Origin: an uncultured Lachnospiraceae bacterium | GTDB lineage: Bacteria; Bacillota; Clostridia; Lachnospirales; Lachnospiraceae | Direction of reading: 5' to 3' | Assembly: GCA_910579865.1 (NCBI GenBank) | Contig: CAJTXA010000006.1 | Location: 96,811-160,810 of the forward strand | DNA: 64,000 bases | Shown here: positions 26,099-35,790 of the stretch, piece after piece | Layout of the letters: the number at the start of each line of letters is the position of its first letter | Position numbering within the stretch: the first letter of the stretch is position 1 | Notes under the pieces: model-generated | The model's database searches: none | The model's input: the letters and a program-made list of their open reading frames with translations, nothing else | What the model was told of the DNA's origin: nothing | Position numbers and translations under genes: made by a program

Positions 26099-29000
26099 CT
26101 ATATTTTCATCTTATTTAGACGATTCCATAACTCCCTATCCTCTTTTTTCCATTCGATCGTATAACCAAGCTTTTCACCAAGTGTTCGAACCTTATAGTA
26201 ATACATTTCATCGTTTGAATCGTTTTTCCAATTTTTATACCAACACCGATAGGCTTTTTCCAACTCACCAACTGCCTCATAATACAATGCCCATGATTCA
26301 ATTAAATCGGTACATTCCTGTTCCCAACAGTGCCGACATCTTGTCATCTTTTTGATTCTCTCTAATTCCTGTTTTGCAAGCTCCATCTGTCCAGTAAAAA
26401 TCCAATAGCGAATCATTCTGCAAAGATGATGATAGCCACTTTGTGGATCATTTAAGTGCTGTTCTATCGGTGGAAACTCCTCTTGTAAGATGGGATAATG
26501 GTCCTCAATTACTTGTATATAACGCTCTGCCCATTTTTCTACCTCTTTTGTATCTTTCGCTTCCCAGTAAATTTGCATTCGTTCTAGATACTTTTTATTA
26601 TGTTCCCATTGAACCTGTTCCTGTTCCACACGTTCCATTACCAGCTTCTTTGTTTCTAATGCTTTTTTCGTATCATCCAAATAAAAAAATTGAAGATCTG
26701 CTAATGTTTCCCATGCATCAATCGAATCAAATTTCTGCGCTGCCTGATAGGCCTCCTGTTCTAACTGTTTTGCTTGTTCTTTATCATAACAAAGTCCTCT
26801 TCTAATATCAATACTATCATTTACATATTCTTCTTCCGTAATCAAATTTTTTTGATATGCTTCATTTAATAACAAAAAGGCCTCTTCCAAACGTTTCTGT
26901 TCCTCATATAATCCGATTAATTTCCAATAACAATCCTCCTGATCTTCTCCTTCAAATAATGCAATTCCTTTTTGATACCATTTTTCAGCTTCTACATAAT
27001 CACCTAGTCTTCTACAGCATCTTGCTGCAAAACTAAGCATGTCATGTCCATATTGTTCGACATTTCTTAAATTTTGAATTGCTCTTTCTAGGCAATCTAA
27101 TGCTGTTTTATAATTTCCTGTATAATAAAGAACTCTTCCTTTTAAAAATAAACCATATGCATTATCCTGCTCTAATTCCAAAGATTTTTCTGCATCTTCC
27201 ATTGCCTGATCAAGTTCTCCTAACAATCGGCAGATATTTCCCTTTGCCCGATAATCATATGCATTATCAGGACAGATGAAAAGCTGCTGCTCAGCATAAA
27301 ACTTTGCTTTTTTTAACATTGCTACACTATTTTTATCAAATCCTATCCAACGATAAATGGAAGCAATTTTTCGATTGGCTTCTTGTTGCTTTGGATTTAA
27401 TAAAAGAACCTCTTGATAAAGCTGAATCGCTTTTTCCCATTCCTCTATCTCATAATAACATTCTGCCATATTAAATGCCAGTCTTTCTGTTATTCCAGCA
27501 TGTTGCCGATAAATTTCATAATTTTTTATTGCCCCTTTATAATCTCCTTTGTTTTGTGAAATACGAGCATATGTATAATAATAATAGATGATTACTTTTA
27601 ATGGTTCATTTATTCTTAAACGAATTGCTTTATTGATATACTTTTCTGCCTTTCCTAAATATCCAAAACAATCCTCGGATCTACAGTCCTCTAAAATCGC
27701 CATTTCATAATACAATTCTGCTAATTCTCTCTTACTTGCTCGTTCCTTTTCAAACCTTTTCAACAATTTCTTTGCTTGTTTCAACAGCTTATCAAACGAA
27801 TCCTTTGACTCACATTGTACCCGTTCCAAATACAGCTTTGCCAGCTCTAACCCAAAACTTTCTAACTTTTCTTCCTTTGCCTGCTGAAAGATTTCCTCTG
27901 CATTTTCATATTGTTCATAATCTATAAATACTTTTGCAGTCAGCTCATACATTGGCGCATACCCTGTATAAAGTCCTTTTGCTTCTTCAAATAAATCCAC
28001 TACTTCTTGTGGTCTATCTAGTTCATAACAAGCCTGCTGCTTTTGCACCAATGCTGGAAACCATTTTCTATCTTGGGCAAGTATTTCATCTGCTAATTCA
28101 ATTGCTCTTTCAAACTCTCCTTCTAAAAGCAGCAGATCCAAAAGTTCCTGCTTTATTCGTAAATTCTTATCCTTGTCTCCAAAATTCTTATCATAAAAAA
28201 TGGCCTGTAAGAATGCCTGCTCTGCTTCTTTATAACTGGCCATTACTGCATCCCTTCCAGTCAAAGTTTCTGCTATTCCCTGTAAACTTCTTCCCTCGCA
28301 GGAATAGGTCATAATCAATTCCGAATAAATTTCGTCCTTTTCCTCTTCTTCTACTTTTTCTGCTATTCTCTTTTCAACATCATTCCTCCAAAGCTTACAT
28401 TCCTGTATGCTTTCCTGATATCGATCTGCATGAAAATAAAGAGCAGAAAGTACATTATGAATATTTCTAATTGCTTCTTTATAATTTGGGTACTGAAATA
28501 ATAAATCAAGTCCCTCCTGTACACGCTCTGTCCGAATATAAGAACTACATACATAACGCATATCCTCTGGGGAAAGAATTCCTTTCTCTAATTCCTCTGT
28601 ACACACTGCAATATAAGCAGCATCAAGTTCCTCTAATACTTCCTCTAATTCACTATCATTTGTTCTTTGAAGTGCCTGTTGACAGTGGCGAATTGCATCT
28701 GCAAAATTTCCTTTTTCCTTTTCATAAATAGTCAAATATTTTTCTGAAAGATAGGCTGCTCCAAACTTCTCATAAAACTGTCGGCATACAGTAATTGCCT
28801 CTTCTTTTCTATCACAATTCCAAAGAATATCAATACCAAGTAATTGAATTCTTACACTCTCTTGATAGGTTTCTAAAAGTTCCTTTGCTACTTCTCCAAC
28901 ATCTTTTCTTCCTTGTAAAATTGCTAGTCTTGCCTTTGCTGCACGATAATAAGGATGATCAATCTTAAGCTGTTCCATTACTTCTACCGTTTGTTTTGCC

Positions 29001-29617
29001 TCTTCTATCTTCTCTTCATCTATCCATTCTTCCAATTCATACAAACGATTATAAAATTGATCATAATCTGCTGTATCTGCACCTTCTATCCACTGATAAG
29101 GAAAATCTTCTTCTCCCTTTACATCTCGGATTCTTCGAAGTATATAGTCTACAAATGCAGTAGAAAAATGCTCCTTAAATTCCTTTTCTCCTTTTTGAAT
29201 CTCAAAAAATTCATCTAACAATCGATAGATCGCACTTGGCAATCGGTAGTGTTCTGCTAAAAATTCAAATAATTTCCACTTTGCTTCCTCTCCATAATCC
29301 AAATCCATACAAATTTCATCCCGAAAAAGTGCTTTCCATGCGTCTTTACTTAATCGTTTTGGCAAATTATAATAAACCTCTTTTACCTGTTCCATCCAAC
29401 GTCCAACTGGTGTAAGATCTTCTTTCACTATCTTATCTTCTTCTGGCATTTTAGCATAGGAAAGTGCCTGCTCATAAGCTTCTCTTAACCTCTGAAATCC
29501 TTCTGGATGATCTTCTGGATTATTTTCCAATAATTTTATACGATATGCTTGACGAATCTGTTCTTCCTCTTTTGTTTCCTCAATACCAAGTATTGCAAAA
29601 ATCATAGCTACATCCAT
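26099..29617 (-). CDS. giant J-like/TPR protein, copy 2
   Basis: 1172 residues. Residues 5-55 resemble a J domain (FAILGIEETKEEEQIRQAYR, then GFQRLREAYEQAL), but the HPD tripeptide that activates Hsp70 reads NPE (LLENNPEDHPE). The rest is almost all TPR-like helical hairpins; good repeats include AIQLYQEVLLLNPKQQEANR and CLERAIQNLRNVEQYG. A C-terminal CRHCWEQEC segment could bind metal. No signal peptide, so cytosolic. Paralogue of the next gene upstream. Likely holds clients for the Hsp70 encoded 16 bases downstream. Confidence 0.8.
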   Translation of the reverse strand: MDVAMIFAILGIEETKEEEQIRQAYRIKLLENNPEDHPEGFQRLREAYEQALSYAKMPEEDKIVKEDLTPVGRWMEQVKEVYYNLPKRLSKDAWKALFRDEICMDLDYGEEAKWKLFEFLAEHYRLPSAIYRLLDEFFEIQKGEKEFKEHFSTAFVDYILRRIRDVKGEEDFPYQWIEGADTADYDQFYNRLYELEEWIDEEKIEEAKQTVEVMEQLKIDHPYYRAAKARLAILQGRKDVGEVAKELLETYQESVRIQLLGIDILWNCDRKEEAITVCRQFYEKFGAAYLSEKYLTIYEKEKGNFADAIRHCQQALQRTNDSELEEVLEELDAAYIAVCTEELEKGILSPEDMRYVCSSYIRTERVQEGLDLLFQYPNYKEAIRNIHNVLSALYFHADRYQESIQECKLWRNDVEKRIAEKVEEEEKDEIYSELIMTYSCEGRSLQGIAETLTGRDAVMASYKEAEQAFLQAIFYDKNFGDKDKNLRIKQELLDLLLLEGEFERAIELADEILAQDRKWFPALVQKQQACYELDRPQEVVDLFEEAKGLYTGYAPMYELTAKVFIDYEQYENAEEIFQQAKEEKLESFGLELAKLYLERVQCESKDSFDKLLKQAKKLLKRFEKERASKRELAELYYEMAILEDCRSEDCFGYLGKAEKYINKAIRLRINEPLKVIIYYYYTYARISQNKGDYKGAIKNYEIYRQHAGITERLAFNMAECYYEIEEWEKAIQLYQEVLLLNPKQQEANRKIASIYRWIGFDKNSVAMLKKAKFYAEQQLFICPDNAYDYRAKGNICRLLGELDQAMEDAEKSLELEQDNAYGLFLKGRVLYYTGNYKTALDCLERAIQNLRNVEQYGHDMLSFAARCCRRLGDYVEAEKWYQKGIALFEGEDQEDCYWKLIGLYEEQKRLEEAFLLLNEAYQKNLITEEEYVNDSIDIRRGLCYDKEQAKQLEQEAYQAAQKFDSIDAWETLADLQFFYLDDTKKALETKKLVMERVEQEQVQWEHNKKYLERMQIYWEAKDTKEVEKWAERYIQVIEDHYPILQEEFPPIEQHLNDPQSGYHHLCRMIRYWIFTGQMELAKQELERIKKMTRCRHCWEQECTDLIESWALYYEAVGELEKAYRCWYKNWKNDSNDEMYYYKVRTLGEKLGYTIEWKKEDRELWNRLNKMKI

Positions 29618-29706
29618 TTTATTCCCTCCTAAATTAAATCCCCAACCTGTCTTCTCTCTAAATTCTTTTTAAAAAAGTAAGAAATGCTTCGCTCCTGCTT
29701 AAAAAT

Positions 29707-32700
29707 CTAGCGTTTTGATAATATATCTGCAAGCATTTTCTTTTTATAATAAGCTCGATTTCCAGGTTCTCGATCATAGATTTCACAATACCTCTGATAT
29801 GCTTTCTCGATTTCTCCTATTGCTTCCCAATAAGTAGCCTCCACTTCTTCAATTACCAGACATTCGCAATTACGGCAATCCCGACATTTACCGACTTTTT
29901 TTACACGTTCCAATCCCTCTTGTGCCAACTTTAGCTGTCCTGTAAAAATCCAATATTGAATCATATTGTAAAAATTTTCATACCCTAGATTTGGATCATT
30001 TAGGTACTGATCTATTGCAGGTTGTTCCTCGGTATCAATACAATAACGAGATTCTATCATCTGTATGTAAATCTTTCCAAACCTTTCTACCTCTAAAGTT
30101 TCCCCAAGTTCCCAGTAAATCTGCATCCGTTCCAGCAATTTCCCTCGATTTTCCCACCAATCTTTTGTATTCTCCAATCGTTCTATTACTATTTTTTTTG
30201 TTTCTAAAGCATGTTCTAAATCAAACAAACGATAGTACTGAATATCAGAAACATCTTCCCAAATATCAATTGAATCAATTCTCTTCGCTACTTTTAGTGC
30301 CTGCTGTTCCAACTCCTTTGCTTGTTCTGTTGTATCACAAAGTATCATTTTTATCCCCAGATAACGAGTCCAATAACTTTCCTCTGTTATACATCCCTTT
30401 TCATAGCCTTCCTGTAACCAAGCAAGTGCTTCTTTATAGCGTTTTTGTCCCTTATAAAGTTTTGCTAATTCCCAATAACACCAAGACAAATCCTCTCCCT
30501 CAAATAATGCCATTCCCTTTTTATACCACATCTCTGCCTGAGCAAAATTTCCCATTTTTTGGCAGGCTTCCGCTGCATTTGTATACATTGCCCAGCCCTC
30601 TTCTTTGGGATTTTTCAAATTTGCAATAGATTTCTTATAGAAAAACAACGCTTGCTGATATTTTCCCATATAATAGAGAATTCTTCCTTTTAGATTTAAT
30701 CCATATGGATTCTTTTTATCTAACTGGGTTGCCTTTTGTGCATCCTCTAAAGCTGCTTCTAGATCTCCTAACATTTTATAAATAATTCCTCGTCCCCGAT
30801 AATGATAGGAACTGGTTGGATTAAGCTCTATCTGTCGATTTTCATATGGCAATGCCTTTCGCACCAATGGTACACTACCCTTTTTATCTCCTTCTCTTTT
30901 ATAGATTGCTGCGATCTTTCCATTGGCATCTTTTTGTTCTGGATTAATCGAAATTGCCTCTTTATAAAACTGAATTGCTTTTTCCCATTCTCCAATTTTA
31001 TCATAACATTGTGCCAAATTCATCGCTGTCATTTCTGTCATCTGGCTTTGATCTGCATAAGTTTGATAAGCTTCAATTGCTTCTTTATATTTTTCTGCAC
31101 TTTGCAGAATATGTCCATAAGTATAATAATACGGTGCAACCTCTTCTAATGGCTCCTGCTGCCTTAACTCAATTGCTTTTTTAATATATTCCTCTGCCTT
31201 TCCTGGATGCATAAACTCTTTATAATACTGGCAGTCCTCTAAAATAGACAATTCAAAATATAACTCAGAAAACTCTTTTCTTTTTGCTTTTCCTTCTTCA
31301 AACTTTTTCAGTAACGCTTCTCCCTTTTTCACCGCCTCATAAAAGGAAATATCATTTCTACATTGCATCCTCTCACAGCGCAACGCTGCCAAATCTAAAC
31401 CAAATCCTTCTACTTCTGCTTCTTTTGCCCGATTCAGCATCTTTTCTGCATCCTGAAACTGCCGATAATCACAAAATACTTGTACAGCCAGCTCATAGAT
31501 CTGTGCATATCCTGCATATATCTCCTGTGCCTGATAAAAAAGATCAATAACCTCCTGCGCTTGTCCCAATTCATAACATGCCTTTTGTTTCTGCACCAAT
31601 GCTGGAAACCACTCTTTATTCCAAGCAAGCAGCTCATCTGCTAAATCAATGGCTTCTTCATAAGAATGTTCTTCTATTAAAAGATCCAGCAAATCCTGTT
31701 TTATATCTGTATTATCTTTTACATACTCTAATGCTTTTTTATAAGCTTTTTCTGCATCCTGATAAGTATACTCCTGCTTTTCTCCATTTTCTAAACTATT
31801 CTTAACTAACATATAGATTGCTCTTGCTTCATAAGCGTATGATGCCGCCAAATTCCATAAAATAACTTCCTCTTCTTCCTTTTTATCCTTCTTCGCAAGA
31901 ATTACTTCTCTCCATTTACAAGTTTCTTGTATACTTTCTTTATATTTTTCTATTCGATAGTAAAGTGTAGAAAGATAAGAATAGAGTTTTTCTGACTTTT
32001 CCATATACTCTGGATGTTCTAGTATAAAAGAAATTCCTTCTTGGTAACGTCCGCTTCGTATATAAGAACCACAAAGAAGATAAACTCCTTTCTCGGTAAG
32101 TACATCTTCTTCTAATTTTTCTTTACATACATCAATATAGGTCTGATCTAATTCTTTCAACATCTCCTTTAGCTTTTCATCATCTGCTTTTTGAAGTGCC
32201 TGCAAAGCATGTTCGATTGCTTCTTCTAGATTTCCTTGTTCCTTCTCATATTCTGCAAGATATTTTTCTGCAATATAATAATTCCCAAATTTTTCACAAA
32301 AACGCTGAAAAGCCTCTGCTGCTTCTTTTCTTCTTCCACAATTCCAAAGTACTTCTGCACTTAACGCTTGAATTTTTGCATTATCTTTATATTCCTCTAA
32401 TAATTTTTCTGCAATAACTGCTGCTTCTTTCTCTCCTTTTATCACAGAAAGTCTTGCCTTTGAAATCTGATAATAAGGATGATCAATAGCAAACTGTTCC
32501 ATTACAGTGACAACTTGCTCTGCTTCTGTTATTTTTTCCTCTCCAATCAGTTCCTCCAGCTCATAAAGCCGTTCTTGAAAACTATCATAATCTGCTGTAT
32601 CAGCTCCTTGAATCCATTGATAAGGAAAATCATCCTCTCCCTCTACATCTTGGATTTTACGAATCATATAATCCACAAAAGCGGTTGGTAAATGCTCTTT

Positions 32701-33141
32701 AAACTCCTTTTCTCCTTCTTGAATTCCAAATACTTGATCTAACACTCGATAAACTTGACTGTTCAAGCGATAATGTTCCGTAAAAAAGCGAAAGAGACGC
32801 CACTTCACTTCTTCTGCATACTCCAAATCCATGCAAATCTCATCCCGACAAAGTTCCTGCCAAACGGAAGTATCCAGTCTTTTCGGCAGACAAAAATAAA
32901 CCTCCTGTACCCGTTTCATCCAATTCCCTAATGGTGTATCATCCTCTTCTTTTTCTACTTCCTCCTCTGGCTTTCTCGCATAAGCAAGTGCCTGTTCATA
33001 AGCCTCTCTTAACCTTTGAAATCCTTCTGGGTTATCCTCTGGATTATTTTCTAATAATTTCAAACGATAGGCCTGTCGAATCTGCTCTTCTTCCTTTGTT
33101 TCTGTAATCCCAAGTATTGCAAAGATCATAGTTATATCCAC
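29707..33141 (-). CDS. giant J-like/TPR protein, copy 1
   Basis: 1144 residues, same plan as its neighbour: J-like domain 5-55 with NPE (LLENNPEDNPE) in place of HPD, then TPR arrays (for example AIQFYKEAISINPEQKDANG), and CRDCRNCEC near the C-terminus. N-terminal 60 residues differ from copy 2 at only a few positions, and the whole proteins align end to end, so this is a tandem duplication. Start is GTG 33141 with AGGAGG 7 bases before it. First gene of the Hsp70 operon, 90 bases before copy 2. Confidence 0.8.
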   Translation of the reverse strand: MDITMIFAILGITETKEEEQIRQAYRLKLLENNPEDNPEGFQRLREAYEQALAYARKPEEEVEKEEDDTPLGNWMKRVQEVYFCLPKRLDTSVWQELCRDEICMDLEYAEEVKWRLFRFFTEHYRLNSQVYRVLDQVFGIQEGEKEFKEHLPTAFVDYMIRKIQDVEGEDDFPYQWIQGADTADYDSFQERLYELEELIGEEKITEAEQVVTVMEQFAIDHPYYQISKARLSVIKGEKEAAVIAEKLLEEYKDNAKIQALSAEVLWNCGRRKEAAEAFQRFCEKFGNYYIAEKYLAEYEKEQGNLEEAIEHALQALQKADDEKLKEMLKELDQTYIDVCKEKLEEDVLTEKGVYLLCGSYIRSGRYQEGISFILEHPEYMEKSEKLYSYLSTLYYRIEKYKESIQETCKWREVILAKKDKKEEEEVILWNLAASYAYEARAIYMLVKNSLENGEKQEYTYQDAEKAYKKALEYVKDNTDIKQDLLDLLIEEHSYEEAIDLADELLAWNKEWFPALVQKQKACYELGQAQEVIDLFYQAQEIYAGYAQIYELAVQVFCDYRQFQDAEKMLNRAKEAEVEGFGLDLAALRCERMQCRNDISFYEAVKKGEALLKKFEEGKAKRKEFSELYFELSILEDCQYYKEFMHPGKAEEYIKKAIELRQQEPLEEVAPYYYTYGHILQSAEKYKEAIEAYQTYADQSQMTEMTAMNLAQCYDKIGEWEKAIQFYKEAISINPEQKDANGKIAAIYKREGDKKGSVPLVRKALPYENRQIELNPTSSYHYRGRGIIYKMLGDLEAALEDAQKATQLDKKNPYGLNLKGRILYYMGKYQQALFFYKKSIANLKNPKEEGWAMYTNAAEACQKMGNFAQAEMWYKKGMALFEGEDLSWCYWELAKLYKGQKRYKEALAWLQEGYEKGCITEESYWTRYLGIKMILCDTTEQAKELEQQALKVAKRIDSIDIWEDVSDIQYYRLFDLEHALETKKIVIERLENTKDWWENRGKLLERMQIYWELGETLEVERFGKIYIQMIESRYCIDTEEQPAIDQYLNDPNLGYENFYNMIQYWIFTGQLKLAQEGLERVKKVGKCRDCRNCECLVIEEVEATYWEAIGEIEKAYQRYCEIYDREPGNRAYYKKKMLADILSKR

Positions 33142-33257
33142 GATGATTCCTCCTATATTTTTCTCTCTTTATAAAATCATTTTCCCTTTTACATTGTAAC
33201 ACACTCCTGAAAAAAAGCATAGTTTTAGCATTATAAAAATCCCTTTTTCATTTATTT
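33142..33257 (-). promoter_or_regulatory. probable promoter of the J/TPR-Hsp70 operon
   Basis: On the minus strand TGTTACAAT, an extended -10 (TG-N-TACAAT), lies about 60 bases before the GTG start. The -35 is poor. No heat-shock CIRCE repeat (TTAGCACTC-N9-GAGTGCTAA) is present. Confidence 0.45.
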
Positions 33258-34628
33258 TTATTTTGCTGGAAGATATTCTATTTTCATCTTATCTGCAAAA
33301 GATTGATACGGAATTTCATATGTATAAACTCCAAGTCCATTTATTCCATTTAAAAAAAATACAATTCCTGTATCTGACAAATACCACTGTTCTTTCCATA
33401 TTGCCTTTCTTATATATTCATTCATCCACCATCTTGTCCATTCTACATTCTGTGAATTCTTATCTTCTATATATCTAAGTGCAAAATAATAAAAGGAATC
33501 TAGATCAAAAAACAAATCTTTTAAGGTAAGAATTTTACCTGTTTTCGTATCAAAAGTAACGGAAAAAGAATTGACATTCCCATGCGCCCCTCCTGAATAA
33601 GTATTTGTCATTCCAGACACACTAATTACCGCATCATCCACACGTTCAATTTCAAGTGATGTATTATAGAAAAATTGAGCTTCTTTCCTCATTTGTTCTG
33701 ATAAATATATATCATTTTCTTCTATCCCAATTCCCATAAAGTCTTCTTCGTTTTTAGCCTCTTCTTTATAAAATTCCTGAAACCAATGATTTATTTTCTC
33801 CTCACTATATTGAATCTTTGGAATTGATACAGAATAATTTCCATTGGCATCTTGGATTAAATTAACTTGGATATTTTCTGCTACTCTTTGTTCTTTATAG
33901 GGAATTTCTTTTTGTAAACTTTTTGTCCACCTAGCAAGTTCTTCTTTTACCCAATCTGCCACCCTTTCAATTTTCCATTCTTTTTGAGCTTCTTTTCCAC
34001 AAAAATTATTTTCTCGTATTTTAATTTGCTCAGAAAAATCCGCCTTTTCCTCTTCAATCCAACCGCTTTCGCTATGAAAAGGTTCATATTCTCCATCACT
34101 TTCTAACCACAGATAAATTCTATTTTCCCAAGCATCCTTCCAATCTACATATTTATATACCACCACTAAAATATCTTCCTGTTTATTTCCATCCAAATCT
34201 TCAATCCAAACTTTATAATCCATTGTTTGTTCCTCTCTTTGATTTGGCATATCTACAATATTGATCTCTAGCACTTTTTTATTAAGATCGTAAATCTCTC
34301 CTGTTAAATAATCAACCAAATAAAACCTAGAATAAAAATCTTCTGTTTCTTTGTCCTTTACACCACAAAAATAAAATCGTTTGATATTGTCTTTTGTATC
34401 CTCTCCTACCGAACTTTTTTCTATTACACAAAGTTCCTGCATAGATAAATTTTTTTGTATTCTTTCGATTGCCCCTTGTTCCATATACTCGAACAGTTCA
34501 AAAGACTTTTCTTCTAATTGTATTTGCCATCTCCAATTCCCAAAAAATATTATCAATCCTATTATTAAAAAAAATATCATTCCAAATTTATAAAAGCTCT
34601 CCTTTTTACACACAATGCCATTCCACAT
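33258..34628 (-). CDS. membrane-anchored DUF3298 protein
   Basis: 456 residues. One transmembrane helix near 17-34 (MIFFLIIGLIIFFGNW) with the bulk outside. The C-terminal 160 residues match the DUF3298/RsiV-like fold: SGGAHGNVNSFSVTFDTKTG, LTLKDLFFD, LSDTGIVFFLNG, YEIPYQSF. A region near 140-150 (DLDGNKQEDILVVVY) resembles a calcium-type Asp loop. ATG 34628 has GGGGAGG 6 bases upstream inside the preceding gene, which it overlaps by 23 bases, so it is translationally coupled to the RNA-repair kinase. RsiV-type domains bind lysozyme; its ligand here is unknown. Confidence 0.75.
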   Translation of the reverse strand: MWNGIVCKKESFYKFGMIFFLIIGLIIFFGNWRWQIQLEEKSFELFEYMEQGAIERIQKNLSMQELCVIEKSSVGEDTKDNIKRFYFCGVKDKETEDFYSRFYLVDYLTGEIYDLNKKVLEINIVDMPNQREEQTMDYKVWIEDLDGNKQEDILVVVYKYVDWKDAWENRIYLWLESDGEYEPFHSESGWIEEEKADFSEQIKIRENNFCGKEAQKEWKIERVADWVKEELARWTKSLQKEIPYKEQRVAENIQVNLIQDANGNYSVSIPKIQYSEEKINHWFQEFYKEEAKNEEDFMGIGIEENDIYLSEQMRKEAQFFYNTSLEIERVDDAVISVSGMTNTYSGGAHGNVNSFSVTFDTKTGKILTLKDLFFDLDSFYYFALRYIEDKNSQNVEWTRWWMNEYIRKAIWKEQWYLSDTGIVFFLNGINGLGVYTYEIPYQSFADKMKIEYLPAK

Positions 34629-35778
34629 ATTGTGCCTCCCCTCGTTCTGGAGGTACTAAATTCTGCAACATATCACAAATTACTTGTTTTGGTACCTCTT
34701 TTATTCTTTGCTGATTTCTGCAAAGATTTTCTTTCCACTCTGTTTCTAAAAAAATAACTCGAACAGAAGCCTGATATCTTTCAAACAACTGAATTTGTTT
34801 TTCTCGAATTTTAGCAGTTAAATTTGTTGCATTCCATACAAAAGATTGCTTCTTTCTAAGATATTGCATTGCTTGTTCCTTTGCTGCCTGAATTACAGTT
34901 CCCTGTGCTTCTTTTGGAGAAATATGCATCTGTTTACGAAGTTCATCCAAAGAAATCATTGGATATTCCTTTTGATATTTCTGAATCCAAGTATCCTTTC
35001 CTGTTCCGGGCAATCCAGAAAGCAAAATTATCTCTCCCCAAGTATTGTCATACCATTCCAATTCTGGCTGAGCCATTCTTCCTGACAGATACGCATACTT
35101 TGAGGCTTCTGTTGTAAAAAAAAGTGGAGTTTTTAGGCAGCCTGTATCTTTTGCTATTTCTTTGCAAAGCTCTATCACTTCCAAAGACTCTTGTTTTCGA
35201 TCTGTAATTCGCCCAAGTACATCTGCAGCAGAAAGCATACAAAGAAGTTCCAATGAAAAATCCTCAGCTAGTTCTCCATTCGCCGCAACTTTAATTAATC
35301 TTTGTTCTGGATTTTTTTGCATCACTATATGGGGTGGAAGTGCATGATACCGAATTAGCCAGCATACCGTTTCCCGAAAGGTACTTGCTTCTTTTGAACC
35401 ACTTAATCCATATTGTTTCCAAAGCCATTCCCGTGCCATTCTAGACCCCACTATTGCATGGTTTGGTGAAGTCCATTCTCCAGCTTCCATTCGAGTACAA
35501 GGAATTTTTCCAATATCATGTAATAATGCTGCTAAAAATACTTCCTGACGCTGTTTTATTGGCAATTTTCGAAATACTTGCATATTAGCTAATTCTTCAC
35601 ATACCATCTGTGTATGTGTCCAAACATCTCCCTCTCTATGCCATATCGGAGTCTGTTGTGTCTGCTGCATTGCCATAACCCAAGTAAGTAATCCCCTTTT
35701 TATAATCTTATCCCAATCCACTTTCCATTCTGGTTCTGTTGGAAAAAGAGCAACTAATTGTTCCAATAAATCTTCCAT
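34606..35778 (-). CDS. HD-Pnk: HD phosphoesterase fused to polynucleotide 5'-kinase
   Basis: 390 residues. N-terminal HD domain: H55, H87-D88 (LLHDIGK), H107 and D186 (SAADVLGR). C-terminal P-loop kinase: GLPGTGKDT with K261, then D278/R281 (SLDELRKQM, the acid and arginine of T4 Pnk-like kinases) and lid region from N316 (WNATNL). The same architecture is known as HD-Pnk, where the HD part removes 2',3'-cyclic phosphate and the kinase phosphorylates 5'-OH ends. It starts 12 bases after the RNA ligase stop, so healing and sealing genes form one operon. Confidence 0.88.
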   Translation of the reverse strand: MEDLLEQLVALFPTEPEWKVDWDKIIKRGLLTWVMAMQQTQQTPIWHREGDVWTHTQMVCEELANMQVFRKLPIKQRQEVFLAALLHDIGKIPCTRMEAGEWTSPNHAIVGSRMAREWLWKQYGLSGSKEASTFRETVCWLIRYHALPPHIVMQKNPEQRLIKVAANGELAEDFSLELLCMLSAADVLGRITDRKQESLEVIELCKEIAKDTGCLKTPLFFTTEASKYAYLSGRMAQPELEWYDNTWGEIILLSGLPGTGKDTWIQKYQKEYPMISLDELRKQMHISPKEAQGTVIQAAKEQAMQYLRKKQSFVWNATNLTAKIREKQIQLFERYQASVRVIFLETEWKENLCRNQQRIKEVPKQVICDMLQNLVPPERGEAQYVEWHCV

Positions 35779-35790
35779 TTTTTTCTCATC

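Noticed and set aside
26000..33200. Plus-strand open frames rich in Leu/Pro/His opposite the TPR genes
   Set aside because: They lack ribosome binding sites and mirror the codons of the real genes on the other strand.
33142..33257. CIRCE heat-shock operator before the Hsp70 operon
   Set aside because: No TTAGCACTC...GAGTGCTAA repeat; only a promoter-like TACAAT was found.
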